Numbered from the stretch's first letter, positions 33,977 to 42,486 are shown. The stretch is 64,000 bases of DNA from Flammeovirga kamogawensis (GCF_018736065.1 NZ_CP076130.1:196001-260000); one strand, 5' to 3'. The notes: generated by a model from the sequence alone, not told the origin. Made by a program: numbers and translations.

Positions 33977-35152
33977 ATGAAAAAGAATTACCTAGTATAC
34001 CTTATAGCGGCTTTATATATCCTAAGTGGATGCTGTAAAGATAAATCTCCTTCTAATGAAACAGCACCTTTAGATTTTTATTTTGGAGCTGATCTTTCTT
34101 ATGTAAATCAATTACTTGATAAAGGAGCAACGTACAAACAGAATGGGGAAATAACAGATCCATATTCAATATTTGCAAATGAAGGGACTCATCTTGTACG
34201 GTTTCGTATGTGGAATAATCCTTTATGGACCAAGGAGTTATATGGAGAGGATGGAACACAGATGTATAATGATTTATACGATGTAGCTACCAGTATGCAA
34301 AAAGCAAAAGAGAACAATATGGAGGTGTTGTTAGATTTGCATTATTCTGATACTTGGGCTGACCCTGGAAAACAATATATTCCGAAAGCATGGGAAAATA
34401 TTACTTCAATAGATGTATTAAAAGATTCTGTATATAACTATACATTAGCAACATTAAACTACCTTGAATCTCAAGGGTTGGTACCAGCAATGATACAAAT
34501 TGGTAATGAAACAAATTGCGGTATGATGTATACAGATGCACCACCAAATTTCCCTGAAATTAATGTTTGTAATGGGAATTGGTCAAGTTATAAGTCTGTT
34601 GTAAATAGTGCTATATCTGCAGTTAAACAATTTAATACTACTAAAGGTGTGGCTATTAAAACGGTTCTTCATGTAGCTGATATTAAGAATGTAGATTGGT
34701 GGTTTGAGAATATAACATCGGGAACTGATGCTGTAAATTTTGATATTATAGGCATTTCTTATTACCCACTGTGGCATAAAACAATTCCTTTGTCAGAAGT
34801 TGGAGACAACGTTGCAACAATAAAAGGGAAGTTTAATAAGGAGGTAATGATCGTGGAGGTTGCGTATCCATGGACTTCTGAAGGAAAAGATACAATGCCA
34901 AACCTTTTTGGAGGAGAAGCACCTTTAGAAGGCTATCCTTTTACAGTAGAAGGGCATTTAAAATTGATGACAGATTTATCTAGAGATGTAAAAAATGCTG
35001 GCGCTTTGGGAATAATATACTGGGAACCTGCTTGGATTGCTTACCCAATTAAAACATTGTGGGGTACAGGCTCATCTTGGGAAAATTGTACTTTCTTTGA
35101 TTATAACAACAATGCTTCTTCTAGCTTTGATTATATGAAAGTAGCGTATTAA
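33977..35152 (+). CDS. Glycoside hydrolase family 53 (endo-beta-1,4-galactanase), lipoprotein
   Basis: 391 residues from the ATG at 33977; the ATG at 33959 only adds six residues before a clear lipoprotein signal with ILSGC (Cys19). The (beta/alpha)8 barrel begins with FYFGADLSYVNQLLDKGA and EGTHLVRFRMWNNP, hallmarks of GH53. The acid/base glutamate is in QIGNETNCG (Glu178) and the nucleophile in VMIVEVAYPW (Glu294). The enzyme hydrolyses beta-1,4-galactan, for example arabinogalactan side chains of pectin. Lipid anchoring suggests action at the cell surface or periplasm. It stands alone: no SusC/SusD pair is in sight, so it is not in a classic polysaccharide utilisation locus. Confidence 0.94.
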   Translation: MKKNYLVYLIAALYILSGCCKDKSPSNETAPLDFYFGADLSYVNQLLDKGATYKQNGEITDPYSIFANEGTHLVRFRMWNNPLWTKELYGEDGTQMYNDLYDVATSMQKAKENNMEVLLDLHYSDTWADPGKQYIPKAWENITSIDVLKDSVYNYTLATLNYLESQGLVPAMIQIGNETNCGMMYTDAPPNFPEINVCNGNWSSYKSVVNSAISAVKQFNTTKGVAIKTVLHVADIKNVDWWFENITSGTDAVNFDIIGISYYPLWHKTIPLSEVGDNVATIKGKFNKEVMIVEVAYPWTSEGKDTMPNLFGGEAPLEGYPFTVEGHLKLMTDLSRDVKNAGALGIIYWEPAWIAYPIKTLWGTGSSWENCTFFDYNNNASSSFDYMKVAY

Positions 35153-35220
35153 AGATGTTGACCAACTGAAAATTATTTTGTTTGAAAAGCTACATATTTA
35201 CACATAACGTTATTAGAATA

Positions 35221-35306
35221 TATCATGGTTTTCTCTATATGCATATACTCCATCATTAGCCTACAATTTAAGTAGTGCGCTAATGATGGAGTAATAAACC
35301 GTGATA
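35221..35306. repeat. Nested inverted repeat downstream of the GH53 gene
   Basis: Outer arms TATCATGGTT / AACCGTGATA (one mismatch) enclose perfect inner arms TACTCCATCATTAGC (35246-35260) and GCTAATGATGGAGTA (35279-35293). There is no T-run directly after the inner stem, so it is not a textbook terminator, although it lies between convergent genes and may still end transcripts. Confidence 0.6.
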
Positions 35307-35346
35307 AATTTTATCAAATGTGAGCCTTTTTACTGTCTAATATCCA

Positions 35347-36597
35347 TTATTTTGAAATTGCGACAGAATTTTTTCCTAAAGCGGTGACCTCTCCATTATT
35401 AGTAAAAGAATCTATAACGCCTTGAATATCTAAAGAGGTTACATTATCACCAAGTGTTTGAATTCCATCTTGAAGAATTAACTCTTTTAAATGGCCACCT
35501 TTTACAATACTTACACCATTAGCAGGAATATGAACAAGTTTTCCCAAAATTAATGAGTCACCAGTATTACCTTTAGTCACTAATTTATTTTTAACTTCAA
35601 TTTTACCTACTGGTTTTGAAATTTGAATACCAATTGATCCGTCGCCATTTGTAATAATTTCTTTAAAAAAGGCATCATCAATTGTACCATCGTATTGATT
35701 AAACCCTCTAGCACCAAGTCCAAAAGTTTCTATACTTTCTAATGCACTAAATTTCTTTACATAGCCAAAGTTTACAAAACCAATTCCACTAGGACCGTAA
35801 GAAGTAAGGTTTTTATGAGCAGTCCAATGCGTAACATCACCCCAATTATCAAGTACCATGTCGTTAACACCATAGGTAACAACCTCTCCATAATTGTCAA
35901 TTTTTTCTGCAGTCACTCCCTCAAGAATAAAGAAGCCACCTGTAATTCTATCAGGTAAGCCAAAAGGCAGCATCCCATTAGAATAAATAGCTTCAGAAGA
36001 AATTTCATTTACATTTACTTTACCGCCAGTAGGGCTGTATCCACTTACAAAAATACCACTACCTAAAACAGGAGCATTCTTTCTACCAATACTAATATTT
36101 TTAACTGTGGCAATAATTTTACTTTCAGGGTTGGGGTTAAAATTATAAATTGTAAATGCACCCTGGTATACAACAACACCCATTTTCTGAGGGATTTCTA
36201 CCTGATTTCTAGTATCTGCACTAACAATATCAATATTTATTGCAAAAATATTTGCAAGCATTGTTGTCGATCTAGTAAGTAACTGTACTTGTCCGGTGAC
36301 AGACAAATTACTTAATCTTAATTCGCCTAAATCTTTATCTGTTCCAGCGATATAAATTGCACGTTTATCTTGAGGAGATTGTATTGTAATATTTTCTATC
36401 GTATTCTCTTTTGTCATACCTAGGCCGTCAGAATTTCCAAAGCTAAGTACTCCAAAACCATTATCTGTACCTTTAAGAGTAACCCCTTCTGGCAATAGAA
36501 TACTATTTGGTGAATAGATTGATCCGGTAATTTCAATTTCTTTAGCAGAGCGAGAGTTGATGACTTCTAATAAAGAAGCGAGCGTATTTACTTTCAT
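35347..36597 (-). CDS. Right-handed beta-helix repeat protein, 416 aa
   Basis: No signal peptide, no membrane helix. Nearly the whole chain follows short-strand repeats of the parallel beta-helix kind: EIEITGSIYSPNSILLPEGV, TLKGTDNGFGVLSFGN, then many turns such as VKNISIGRKNAPVLGSGIFVSG and GEVVTYGVNDMVLDNWGDV. Pectate-lyase-like folds have this form, but I see no catalytic Asp/Lys cluster and the lack of a signal suggests a cytoplasmic or unconventionally exported protein. Similar proteins in Bacteroidota are annotated only as hypothetical. Monocistronic. Confidence 0.65.
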   Translation of the reverse strand: MKVNTLASLLEVINSRSAKEIEITGSIYSPNSILLPEGVTLKGTDNGFGVLSFGNSDGLGMTKENTIENITIQSPQDKRAIYIAGTDKDLGELRLSNLSVTGQVQLLTRSTTMLANIFAINIDIVSADTRNQVEIPQKMGVVVYQGAFTIYNFNPNPESKIIATVKNISIGRKNAPVLGSGIFVSGYSPTGGKVNVNEISSEAIYSNGMLPFGLPDRITGGFFILEGVTAEKIDNYGEVVTYGVNDMVLDNWGDVTHWTAHKNLTSYGPSGIGFVNFGYVKKFSALESIETFGLGARGFNQYDGTIDDAFFKEIITNGDGSIGIQISKPVGKIEVKNKLVTKGNTGDSLILGKLVHIPANGVSIVKGGHLKELILQDGIQTLGDNVTSLDIQGVIDSFTNNGEVTALGKNSVAISK

Positions 36598-36814
36598 GAT
36601 ATTTTGTTTAGATGTTAAAATAATGAAACGTTGTTACATTTATAACTACGTACAAATTATAACTAACTATTATCAAAATCTGACTAAAAATTTTAAAAGA
36701 ATGTTTCTCAAAAAGTACACTTTTATTTAGTACTGAAATTGATGTTAATGTATCTGTATTTTATCTACTAAAATTCTGTTAATCAGTATACATACCTAAA
36801 ATAAAAATAATTAT

Positions 36815-36988
36815 ATGACAGCTTCAACATTAGGTTTCCTCTTAGGAATATTAGTTTTTTGCCCATTAGTAGGATATGCAGCACAAAAGAAAGGTAGAAA
36901 CCCTTTTGGATGGGGAATTTCAGCATTCTTCTTTAGTCCGTTAGTAGTTTACCTTATTTTAGTACTTGTTGGTAGAAAAGCAGTATAG
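36815..36988 (+). CDS. Small membrane protein, 57 aa
   Basis: ATG at 36815, TAG at 36986-36988. Two hydrophobic helices (residues 6-22 and 35-54) are separated by a basic/polar turn AAQKKGRNPFGWGISAF. The motif KKGRNPFGWG in a two-helix hairpin is common in small conserved bacterial membrane proteins of the PLDc_N/phage-holin-like size class, without known function. A perfect terminator hairpin follows at 37015-37054, supporting a real transcript. The ~217 bases before it (36598-36814) contain nothing else recognisable. Confidence 0.65.
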   Translation: MTASTLGFLLGILVFCPLVGYAAQKKGRNPFGWGISAFFFSPLVVYLILVLVGRKAV

Positions 36989-37014
36989 ACAGTAGATGAA
37001 GTAATTAAAGATAC

Positions 37015-37054
37015 AATCCCTTGGTGTAGAATGATACACCAAGGGATTTTTTGT
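37015..37054 (+). terminator. Terminator of the 57-aa membrane protein gene
   Basis: Fourteen-base perfect stem AATCCCTTGGTGTA / TACACCAAGGGATT, 6-base loop, then T-run. The rest of the 258-base gap to 37247 shows no feature. Confidence 0.9.
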
Positions 37055-37246
37055 TGGGAGGTACTAAAATGTTCAAATAAACCGTATCATTTTAAAACAA
37101 ATTGATCAAAAATGAACATAAATTTTTAATCTTAAACATAAATATTGTTTTTAATTTATTGAAAATGAACTGTTTAAGTAGTATTGGTTTAATTGTGGAA
37201 TACTTATAAAGTGTCAAATTAATTAACTCAAAAAATTAAGAAAATT

Positions 37247-37675
37247 ATGAAAACTATTATTTCAGGAACATTTATCTCATTATTCATTTTGTTATCTTCA
37301 TTTTCTCCAGTTACAATAGAAGAAGATGCACCAGCAAGTGAAAAAGTTAGTCTTTTAGTTAAAATGGTAAATGATGCCGATAAGCAAGATTGGAACGTAC
37401 TAAATAAGGCAGCTCAGTTTTGTATTAATTGGAATGCGGATTTAGAATTGGCTAAAGAGTGGATAGATAAATCAATAGCTATTTCTGATAACCCTCAAGC
37501 ATACGAAGTACTTGGAGATTACCATTTAAGAAAAGGAGACATCTATAAAGCATATGAAAATTACGCGATAGCTTTAGAAAAAGGGATGTTCACTTTATCG
37601 AAAACAGAATTAGAAAGCATCCAAAGAAAAAATCTAGTATTTGGTAGAAAGATATTAGCAGAAGCAAAGAAATAA
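37247..37675 (+). CDS. Secreted TPR-like protein, 142 aa
   Basis: Residues 1-22 are a signal peptide (FISLFILLSSFSPV). The mature ~115 residues are helical with tetratricopeptide-like repeats: NADLELAKEWIDKSIAISDNPQAYEVLGDYHLRKGDIYKAYENYAIALEKG is the clearest, quoted here only in part as AYEVLGDYHLRKGD and YENYAIALEKG. One and a half repeats are seen, so it may bind a partner peptide in the periplasm. Single gene; a small terminator hairpin AGGGAG / CTCCCT with T-run lies at 37706-37733. Confidence 0.72.
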   Translation: MKTIISGTFISLFILLSSFSPVTIEEDAPASEKVSLLVKMVNDADKQDWNVLNKAAQFCINWNADLELAKEWIDKSIAISDNPQAYEVLGDYHLRKGDIYKAYENYAIALEKGMFTLSKTELESIQRKNLVFGRKILAEAKK

Positions 37676-37705
37676 ATAAGAAAGTAGAGGTTTAAATTAT
37701 ATAGT

Positions 37706-37733
37706 AGGGAGTCTTGTTAGGCTCCCTTTTTTT
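37706..37733 (+). terminator. Terminator of the TPR-like gene
   Basis: Stem AGGGAG(T)C / G(G)CTCCCT around TTGTTA, followed by seven T. Confidence 0.8.
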
Positions 37734-37807
37734 GTTTTAAATTCAGGAAGGAATTTGATAAATTGTTGGTGAATAGATTTTAGACCTAAAAGCTACAACA
37801 ACTGATT

Positions 37808-38752
37808 ATGGAACACGAAGAAACTTTAATGAAACTACCAACTTTTCACCATCCAAAAGAAATGGAGGAGCTATACATGTATTTTAATGATTATGGCTTC
37901 AAAAAAGTAGAACAACTTTTAGAGTTACCTAAAGAGACACTTACAGAAGATTTAAAAAAAGGCATTGAAGATTCCATCATACGTTTTGGTTATTTTACTG
38001 AATTAAATTTAGATGGAAATGGAATAGGAATTGTTTATCATGGCCTACAGATTTTAGCAGAAATAGCTCCTGAATCATCGCAAGAAATTCTTATTAAAGT
38101 ATTTAGTCAATCTAAAGATTACCTCGATTTTTATCTTGATTATGAAATTGTTGATCTTTATACTGTTTGCTACAAAATAGTAGGAAACAACTTATCTCTA
38201 GCGAAGTCTTATTTACTTTCACCCATAATCACTTCATTTGCAAAATCTGCAATGGTAAAAGGTATTTGTGCAATTGCAGTTCACGAACCTGAACGTAGAC
38301 AAGAAGTATTATCTTTTATAGATGAACTGCTTGAAGTGTACATTACATCAACAAATGAAGCAGTAGTAGATTCAAGTCTTAATGCAATGCTTCTTGATGA
38401 AATAAAATATGCTAACCTACATGAATTAGCTCCTTACATTCAAAAACTTTACAAAGCCAACAGAATTGATGAGGAATTTTGTGGGTCTTATGACGAGTAT
38501 ATGAAAAATTCTGAATGTTTTTGCATCAATAAAGACAACTTTAAGGTAAAGTCTCTTTTAGATACTTACAAAGCATTTGGGCCAAATGAGCCATCAACTT
38601 CTAGGGATGATTATACTTTTGAATTTGACGAAAGTTATAGAAAAGAATTTCTTTCTACAGAATATGACAGTATTAGAACAGAACCTAAAGTGGGAAGAAA
38701 TGACCCTTGCTCTTGTGGTAGTGGAAAAAAATACAAGAAGTGTTGTATGTAA
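37808..38752 (+). CDS. DUF1186-type protein with C-terminal SEC-C zinc motif
   Basis: 314 residues. The helical N-terminal ~230 residues resemble DUF1186 repeats (for example IVYHGLQILAEIAPESSQEI, VDSSLNAMLLDEIKYA). The last 20 residues are a SEC-C motif, VGRNDPCSCGSGKKYKKCC, with the CxC...CC zinc ligands; such tails often mediate binding to nucleic acid, SecB or ribosome-related partners in other proteins. No signal peptide. Likely cytoplasmic; function unknown. The neighbour to the right is a broken ATPase on the other strand, where the mosaic region begins. Confidence 0.85.
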   Translation: MEHEETLMKLPTFHHPKEMEELYMYFNDYGFKKVEQLLELPKETLTEDLKKGIEDSIIRFGYFTELNLDGNGIGIVYHGLQILAEIAPESSQEILIKVFSQSKDYLDFYLDYEIVDLYTVCYKIVGNNLSLAKSYLLSPIITSFAKSAMVKGICAIAVHEPERRQEVLSFIDELLEVYITSTNEAVVDSSLNAMLLDEIKYANLHELAPYIQKLYKANRIDEEFCGSYDEYMKNSECFCINKDNFKVKSLLDTYKAFGPNEPSTSRDDYTFEFDESYRKEFLSTEYDSIRTEPKVGRNDPCSCGSGKKYKKCCM

Positions 38753-38865
38753 ATTAGGTGAAGTGTATGTACAATGTCATTCTGATTATAAAAAGGAACA
38801 TCCAATATCAAGAGCCCAGGTTTTAATACTTAGGCTCTTGATACATATAGGTAGATGGATTAAAT

Positions 38866-39342
38866 TCAAGTTCCATTAAAACCCCTTGATTTACTATATA
38901 AAATTGTATGCTCTGCATTTTTTAACTGATTATAAAAAAATGTTTCTCTAATATTTCCAATATCAGGTTGATCTTTCAATGCATACATAAAGTTAGTATT
39001 TTCTAAGTAAATCTTATCGGGTTTCTGGAGTTTACTTATCCCTTTGTTATCAACTTGAAGAAGGTTGATAGTCTTTGCTTTCTCTAACAAATAAATAATA
39101 CTTAAAATGATATCTCTGCTAATATTTAGTTTTTGTGATAACTTAGAAATATTAGGCTTAAATGGGACAGATTTAGCTATTACACCTAAGACTTGTTTGA
39201 TTTCATGTATCTTATTTTGAGATAAGTTTTCAATCTTCGCAAGATCAATCTCAATAACATTATTTAGAGCTGTATTTAATTTGATTAGAAAATCAGGCTC
39301 TGTTGTAAATGGAAAATACCCTTTCTCTAGATATTGACCCAC
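38866..39342 (-). pseudogene. Truncated AAA/DUF4143-type ATPase, internal to C-terminal fragment
   Basis: 158 codons opening with GTG at 39342, on the minus strand. The sequence begins mid-domain (YLEKGYFPF) and carries the helix-turn-helix-like segment LSQKLNISRDIILSIIYLLEKA and the DUF4143 phrase GNIRETFFYNQLKN, features of the C-terminal half of archaeal-type AAA_14 ATPases of about 370-400 residues. Both the Walker A/B half and the final nuclease-like segment are missing. The break coincides with an inverted repeat at 39344-39377 and the Rhs cassette beyond it. I read it as a fragment left by insertion or deletion. Confidence 0.75.
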
Positions 39343-39343
39343 T

Positions 39344-39377
39344 GTTCGTAATGTTAAGCGATAGCGTCATTACGAAC
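39344..39377. repeat. Inverted repeat at the break of the ATPase fragment
   Basis: Perfect 10-base arms GTTCGTAATG (39344-39353) and CATTACGAAC (39368-39377) with a 14-base loop. It lies two bases beyond the point at which the ATPase reading frame loses similarity, marking the left boundary of the Rhs mosaic. Confidence 0.7.
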
Positions 39378-39447
39378 TATATTATTGTTTAAGTTTCCGA
39401 ACTTAAAACAATAAACCAAGCCAATCTACCCAAATAGATTGGCTTGT
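39373..39447 (+). repeat. Rhs-cassette boundary repeat, left copy (with hairpin)
   Basis: The 28-base block 39373-39400 (CGAACTATATTATTG... ending AAGTTTCCGA) is identical to 41319-41346. It is followed by a hairpin AACCAAGCCAATCTA / TAGATTGGCTTG at 39414-39447, which recurs at 41360-41395 and in part at 42578-42616. The Rhs frame opens directly after the hairpin. The block reads as the 3' end of a former upstream immunity gene transcript (terminator) now followed by a displaced Rhs tip. Confidence 0.75.
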
Positions 39448-40968
39448 TTCATCAATCACAATACAGACCGCATTCTAGCCAACGAGCAACCCTTTCTTTC
39501 TCAAGGAGAAAATAATTATTTGTACGATGAAATTGGCAACCTTATCGCCGACAAATCAGAAAAAATACGCATTCATTGGAACCTCCAAGGAAAAGTAGAT
39601 CGCTCAGTACATTATGCCGAAGTTGCAGACTTTATTGATGCCTCAGGGAATGTAAAAACCTCCCCACAATCCCCCGAAAAAACAGTCAGTTACCGCTACG
39701 ATGCAAGTGGCAACCGCATCACCAAAAACGTGCATTATCATGCCAAAGATACGGTAACTAACACCTTGTATGTACGTGATGCCAGCGGTACAATTATGGC
39801 CACCTACAGCGACACATCAAGATACAGCAACCAAGAAATACTCAGCCCCTTGCAAATTGCCGAACTTCCAATTTACGGCAGCAGTCGCCTTGGTCAATAC
39901 ACCCCATCAGTTACTATTCAATCACAATTAGGTTTAGGCCACAGAAGATACGAACTCAGCAACCACCTTGGCAACGTTCTTGTGACGTATTCGGATGCAG
40001 GACACGTTCTTTCATATAGTGATTACTATCCTTTTGGACTGAGTATTACGGCTAGGAGTAGCGGAAGTGAGGGGTATAGGTATGGGTTTAATGGTAAAGA
40101 AAACGATACGGATTTAAGCAGTTCTCAGCTGATACAGGATTATGGCTTTAGGGTATATAATCCAGTGATTGGGAAGTTTTTGAGTGTGGATCCGTTGACG
40201 AAGAGTTATCCGATGTTGACGCCTTATCAATTTGCTAGTAATATGCCAATATGGGCTATTGATTTGGATGGACTAGAAAGATTAATTTATACTAAAAAAA
40301 GATTATATCATGAAGATATAAATAAAAAAATAACATGGTCTGTAGTTGCAAATAGTGGAAGATTACAATGGATGAATGATGTTAATTCTCAGGATGTTAA
40401 ATATGATCATGATACACACGAAGGGGGTGGTCCAATTCCGGAAGGGTCATATTTTATATCATTAGAGAATTCTAATGAAAGAGTGTCTAAAGGTGATAAA
40501 AACTTATCGAATGGATTAGGTTGGGGTAAATATGGAATTCGTTTAGATTATAACCTTTTTCAAGCAGCTAAATTAAAATTATTCTATAATGATAGAAGTG
40601 GTTTTTATCTTCATGAAGATGGTAACCAGAATTTAGAAGGTGGTTTAGGTAGTGGTGGCTGTATTGCATGTACAAAAGGAGGTGATATTTTAAAGGTAAG
40701 AGATCAACTTGTTGAATACCAAAAATCACAATTCAATGCTATTGATGTTGTTGTTGATTATGATTATAAACCCGATTTAAACTATAAAATAAATACTAAA
40801 AGTGATCCTCTTAATTTTAGATCCTCACCTGGAGGAAAAAAAATTGGTACACTTGAAAAAGATAGTTATGTAATTGGCACTGGTAACACAAGAGGAAAGT
40901 GGACTGAAGTGCAAAATAATGATGGAAAAGTGGGTTGGGTAGGAACAGATTATTTAAAGGAAGAGTAA
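39439..40968 (+). CDS. Orphan Rhs tip fragment: Rhs core C-terminus with Tlde1-like toxin and SH3b domain
   Basis: About 505 codons with no proper start: the frame opens at a TTG inside the hairpin and the first Met is far inside. Residues ~10-205 carry YD-type repeats (GENNYLYDEIGNLIA, SYRYDASGNRITK), then the core end YGFNGKEND ... YNPVIGKFLSVDPL and LTPYQFASNMPIWAIDLDGLE, after which Rhs proteins switch to the variable toxin. The tip has PIPEGSYFI, LHEDGNQN and GSGGCIAC (Cys about residue 408), a His/Cys arrangement like Tlde1/DUF2778 or YkuD L,D-transpeptidase folds acting on peptidoglycan, and ends in a bacterial SH3 domain (LNFRSSPGG, KVGWVGTDYL). It is silent unless recombined onto a full rhs gene. 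The toxin class is inferred from motifs. Confidence 0.75.
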   Translation: MACFINHNTDRILANEQPFLSQGENNYLYDEIGNLIADKSEKIRIHWNLQGKVDRSVHYAEVADFIDASGNVKTSPQSPEKTVSYRYDASGNRITKNVHYHAKDTVTNTLYVRDASGTIMATYSDTSRYSNQEILSPLQIAELPIYGSSRLGQYTPSVTIQSQLGLGHRRYELSNHLGNVLVTYSDAGHVLSYSDYYPFGLSITARSSGSEGYRYGFNGKENDTDLSSSQLIQDYGFRVYNPVIGKFLSVDPLTKSYPMLTPYQFASNMPIWAIDLDGLERLIYTKKRLYHEDINKKITWSVVANSGRLQWMNDVNSQDVKYDHDTHEGGGPIPEGSYFISLENSNERVSKGDKNLSNGLGWGKYGIRLDYNLFQAAKLKLFYNDRSGFYLHEDGNQNLEGGLGSGGCIACTKGGDILKVRDQLVEYQKSQFNAIDVVVDYDYKPDLNYKINTKSDPLNFRSSPGGKKIGTLEKDSYVIGTGNTRGKWTEVQNNDGKVGWVGTDYLKEE

Positions 40969-40972
40969 TAAA

Positions 40973-41308
40973 ATGAAGAATCTTAAAATAATAATATTTT
41001 TTTTAATAAATCTATGCTTTTTTAGTTATATGTTTTTACTGATTACTGAAAAAAATAAGATTATTAAGAATTATAAAGACATAAAAGATAAGACGGGTGA
41101 ATTTTATAGCTTAATCCTAAAAGACCAAATATTTAATATAAATCAATTAGAAGGTTTAGATTCCAGTTATGAGGTTGATAAAAAATCTGCATATCATTAT
41201 ATTATTTATCCTCCCCCAAAAATGCTAAATCATGATTTTTTTGGATATGAAATATTAGTTGATTCTTCTGCAAATACACTTATTTATATCGGTTATTTTA
41301 AACCTTAA
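40973..41308 (+). CDS. Candidate immunity protein of the Rhs tip
   Basis: 111 residues, four bases after the Rhs tip stop. Residues 6-24 form one membrane segment or signal anchor (IIIFFLINLCFFSYMFLL). The remaining ~85 residues are soluble and would face the periplasm, which is where a peptidoglycan-targeting Tlde1-like toxin acts, and so is where immunity is required. No homology is recognised. Rhs immunity genes are typically short, unrelated to each other and directly downstream of the toxin tip, as here. The assignment rests on position and topology. Confidence 0.65.
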   Translation: MKNLKIIIFFLINLCFFSYMFLLITEKNKIIKNYKDIKDKTGEFYSLILKDQIFNINQLEGLDSSYEVDKKSAYHYIIYPPPKMLNHDFFGYEILVDSSANTLIYIGYFKP

Positions 41309-41318
41309 TTATATACTG

Positions 41319-41397
41319 CGAACTATATTATTGTTTAAGTTTCCGATTTTATCACAAAAAACCAAGCCAATCTACCTCACATAGATTGGCTTGGTTC
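41319..41397 (+). repeat. Rhs-cassette boundary repeat, right copy (with hairpin)
   Basis: Bases 41319-41346 repeat 39373-39400 exactly. The hairpin AACCAAGCCAATCTA / TAGATTGGCTTGGTT at 41360-41397 is a longer stem than the left copy and could terminate the toxin/immunity transcript. Together the copies form direct repeats about 1.95 kb apart around the tip cassette. Confidence 0.8.
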
Positions 41398-41571
41398 ATT
41401 CATTACATTATAGCCTGAATCTTTCTTTTCACAAAAAAAGCATTAATCAAGGAGAGGATTTGATTAATAAAAGTTCTATGACATTTAGAATAAAAACAGA
41501 ATTTAAAAGTAATTTCTTCTTAACTTTACCCACGGAAATACCATCATTTCCTTCATGAAAAAAGTACAACA

Positions 41572-42486
41572 ATGAAGAATAATTTAATACGTTTTGATTG
41601 GGCAATAAAACGCCTCTTAAGAAATAAGGCGTATCATGTTATTTTAGAGGGATTTCTTTCAGAATTAATGCAGGAAGATCTTACTATAGATAGCATTTTG
41701 GAAAGTGAAGGGAATCAAGAATCCGCTTCAGATAAATTCAATCGTGTTGATATTCTGGTGAAAAATCAAAAAGGAGAATACGTCATTATTGAAGTACAAA
41801 ACCAATTAGAATTCAATTACTTCCAACGTATGCTTTACGGCACATCAAAAGTGCTTACAGAGTATATAAAAGTAGGAGAACCTTATCATAACGTCAAAAA
41901 GGTGTATTCAGTGAATATTGTCTATTTTGATTTAGGACAAGGAGCCGATTATGTTTATCATGGTAAAACTAACTTTGAGGGTATCTATCAGCATGATAAT
42001 TTAGAATTGTCAGGCAAACAAAAAGTATTTTTAGGAGAGGATAAAACACCTTCTGATTTATTTCCTGAATATTATATCATCAAGGTAAATCAATTTGATG
42101 ATGTAGCAAGAAACACCCTTGATGAATGGATTTACTATTTCAAAAACAACGAAATAAAAGACGAATTTAAAGCGAAAGGACTAGAACAAGCGAAAGAAAT
42201 TTTGAAAGTAGATAAAATGACAAAATCGGAACAAGCAAGCTATAAAAACCATATTGTCAATCTTATGGAAGAGGCAAGTAGAGAGCGTACTTTGGAGATG
42301 GAGGCGATTATTAAGGAGAGGGAGATTGGTAAGGAGGAAGGTAAGGAAATTGGTAAAGAAGAAGGAAAAAAAGAGCAAGCGATCGAAACAGCTAAATCTA
42401 TGCTTCAAGATGGATTAGATATTGAAAAAGTAGCATTGTATTCAGGTTTAACAATAGAAGAAGTAGAAGCATTGACTAAAAGATAG
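41572..42486 (+). CDS. Rpn family recombination-promoting nuclease / PD-(D/E)XK transposase-like
   Basis: 304 residues. The Rpn/PDDEXK_2 core is clear: FDWAIKRLLRNKAYHVILEGFLSEL, then the nuclease motif FNRVDILVKNQKGEYVIIEVQNQ (Asp ... Glu-x-Gln) at residues ~61-85, then YNVKKVYSVNIVYFDLG-like text. The C-terminal ~90 residues are the usual Lys/Glu repeat IGKEEGKEIGKEEGKK followed by a helix-turn LQDGLDIEKVALYSGLTIEEVEAL. Rpn proteins promote RecA-independent recombination and are frequent, multi-copy in Bacteroidota. Here it lies between two Rhs hairpins, either as cargo or as an inserted selfish gene. Confidence 0.9.
   Translation: MKNNLIRFDWAIKRLLRNKAYHVILEGFLSELMQEDLTIDSILESEGNQESASDKFNRVDILVKNQKGEYVIIEVQNQLEFNYFQRMLYGTSKVLTEYIKVGEPYHNVKKVYSVNIVYFDLGQGADYVYHGKTNFEGIYQHDNLELSGKQKVFLGEDKTPSDLFPEYYIIKVNQFDDVARNTLDEWIYYFKNNEIKDEFKAKGLEQAKEILKVDKMTKSEQASYKNHIVNLMEEASRERTLEMEAIIKEREIGKEEGKEIGKEEGKKEQAIETAKSMLQDGLDIEKVALYSGLTIEEVEALTKR

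Noticed and set aside
39414-39447. Palindromic hairpins of the Rhs region as integron attC sites
   Set aside because: No integrase gene, no core-site sequence of the attC kind, and the hairpins are better explained as terminators repeated with the cassettes.
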